Below, piece after piece: positions 63,333 to 64,000 of a DNA stretch of 64,000 bases. The translations under genes and the position numbers were made by a program. A model generated the notes under the pieces. The model had not been told where the DNA came from, did no database searches, and saw nothing but the letters and a program-made list of their open reading frames with translations. This stretch comes from Polynucleobacter necessarius (GTDB lineage Bacteria; Pseudomonadota; Gammaproteobacteria; Burkholderiales; Burkholderiaceae): assembly GCF_900095215.1 (NCBI RefSeq), contig NZ_LT606949.1, forward strand, positions 775,860 through 839,859, given 5' to 3'. How positions within the stretch are numbered: the stretch's first letter is position 1; the number at the start of each line of letters is the position of its first letter.

Positions 63333-64000
63333 TTAAGCCCCAAATATTTGCTGGTACTTAGAAAGCAATGCTTCTATCTGAACTCTGCTGGCTAAAGGGT
63401 GATTCTCATGCCGACGCGCTTGTACAAGTAATTTCCAAAAATGGTGAAGCTTTTGTACATTCGCCATTTTAGAAAGCCCCTGAAGAGTGGCCAAGTGCTT
63501 TGGGTAATAACGTGGACTGCCGCCCTGCGCCACTAATTGCAGATCCGAAGACCATCGCTGCATACTTGCCAATAAGAACCCATACTGCGCTTTATGGGTC
63601 TTTTCTGCCGTATCAAGCCAGTTAATCCTAGCCCCTTGAGACATCGATTGCAGTAAGTACCGAGATGCTTGAATGGCAATCGTAAGCTCGTCTTTTTCAT
63701 TCTTATTGTGTCTCGCAACAAGAGAGTTAAAAACTGAAAAGGGTGCGCCCCCCTGCTCGTCATAAATAGCTTCTATATCGCCATCATTGACTTGCAATCC
63801 ACTGATAGAGTTCAGCTCTTCTTTAAGCCAGGCCAAACCTTGCTCGCGACTTGGTCGTGGCGCGGCCAAGAGACGGCAACGCGAGCGAATGGTAGGCAAA
63901 ACTCGATCCAATCGATCGGCGAGCAGAATAAAAATGGTGTTTGCAGGCGGCTCTTCTAGGGACTTTAATAGCGTATTAGCAGAATCGGAACGGAGCATTT
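63333..64000 (-). CDS. holB: DNA polymerase III delta' subunit, N-terminus outside window
   Basis: The reverse-strand frame is open to the window edge. It carries the clamp-loader sensor region ANTLLKSLEEPPANTIFILL, then LPTIRSRCRLLAAPRPSR, and a helical C-terminal collar domain ending KYQQIFGA. HolB is the stator of the clamp loader. The first visible Met (63998) is not the true start, because homologues have about 100 more residues before it. It is followed by tatD in the same direction. Confidence 0.92.
   Translation of the reverse strand, partial: MLRSDSANTLLKSLEEPPANTIFILLADRLDRVLPTIRSRCRLLAAPRPSREQGLAWLKEELNSISGLQVNDGDIEAIYDEQGGAPFSVFNSLVARHNKNEKDELTIAIQASRYLLQSMSQGARINWLDTAEKTHKAQYGFLLASMQRWSSDLQLVAQGGSPRYYPKHLATLQGLSKMANVQKLHHFWKLLVQARRHENHPLASRVQIEALLSKYQQIFGA

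Overview
The window looks like a betaproteobacterial (Burkholderiales, Burkholderiaceae) chromosome. Gene order supports this: tig-clpP-clpX-lon-tRNA-Val-ppiD, pyrG-kdsA-eno-ftsB, ispD-ispF, tsaB-rimI, and divergent bamD/rluD. My best guess is Polynucleobacter, specifically a Polynucleobacter necessarius-type obligate endosymbiont of a ciliate. The genus guess rests on family knowledge. The endosymbiont guess rests on what the sequence shows: about twenty genes are visibly broken while neighbouring housekeeping genes are intact.

Layout. 0-1.8 kb: an MFS transporter cut by the window edge and a frameshifted CaiB/BaiF CoA-transferase. 1.8-6.2 kb: intact parE-parC. 6.2-10.6 kb: broken xdhC and a broken MobA-like gene, intact ridA-like and VWA genes, and a broken MoxR ATPase. 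10.7-11.5 kb: two small c-type cytochromes preceded by a perfect FNR-type palindrome. 11.5-17.0 kb: an intact GntR regulator and a wrecked propionyl-CoA/methylmalonyl-CoA module (mutase, meaB, pccB and pccA scars) that ends in an intact VOC/epimerase-like gene. 17.0-24.1 kb: intact tsaB, rimI, a small HolD/UDG-like gene, lplT, alr, bamD, rluD and pgeF. 24.2-29.8 kb: broken phaC, phaB and thiolase around intact phaR and rimO. 29.8-43.5 kb: serB, mfd, ispD, ispF, tRNA-Leu, tig, clpP, clpX, lon, tRNA-Val, and a PpiD-like protein apparently without its parvulin domain. 43.5-49.7 kb: a broken divergent tesA/ABC-ATPase pair, intact purL, and a broken spermidine-synthase-like gene. 49.8-59.5 kb: acnB, a degraded small membrane gene, pyrG, kdsA, eno, ftsB, hslO, gltX. 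59.5-59.9 kb: tRNA-Ala, -Glu and -Asp. 59.9-61.7 kb: a debris field of an acyl-carrier-protein/ketosynthase pair and two other truncated genes. 61.8-64 kb: an ankyrin protein, tatD, and holB cut by the window edge.

How it fits together. What survives is information processing (topoisomerase IV, Mfd, HolB, tRNA modification, translation), proteostasis (Tig, ClpXP, Lon, Hsp33), cell envelope and division (Alr, BamD, KdsA, FtsB, LplT), isoprenoid and nucleotide synthesis (IspD/F, PurL, PyrG) and central carbon metabolism (Eno, AcnB). What has decayed is accessory metabolism: propionate oxidation, polyhydroxybutyrate storage, molybdenum-hydroxylase maturation, CoA-transfer, and a small fatty-acid/polyketide-like cluster. 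Some companions of dead pathways remain open: the GntR regulator, PhaR, the VOC epimerase-like protein and the VWA protein. This is what recent, ongoing genome reduction would look like.

TGA accounts for most in-frame stops in the broken genes, but TGA also ends many intact genes here (alr, rluD, rimI, rimO, lon). The stops therefore read as real nonsense mutations rather than recoding. I saw no CRISPR array, insertion sequence, phage gene or clear riboswitch, and no convincing undescribed system. The most interesting items are the decay pattern, the domain-deleted PpiD, the HolD-like gene, and the FNR and PhaR-type palindromes.
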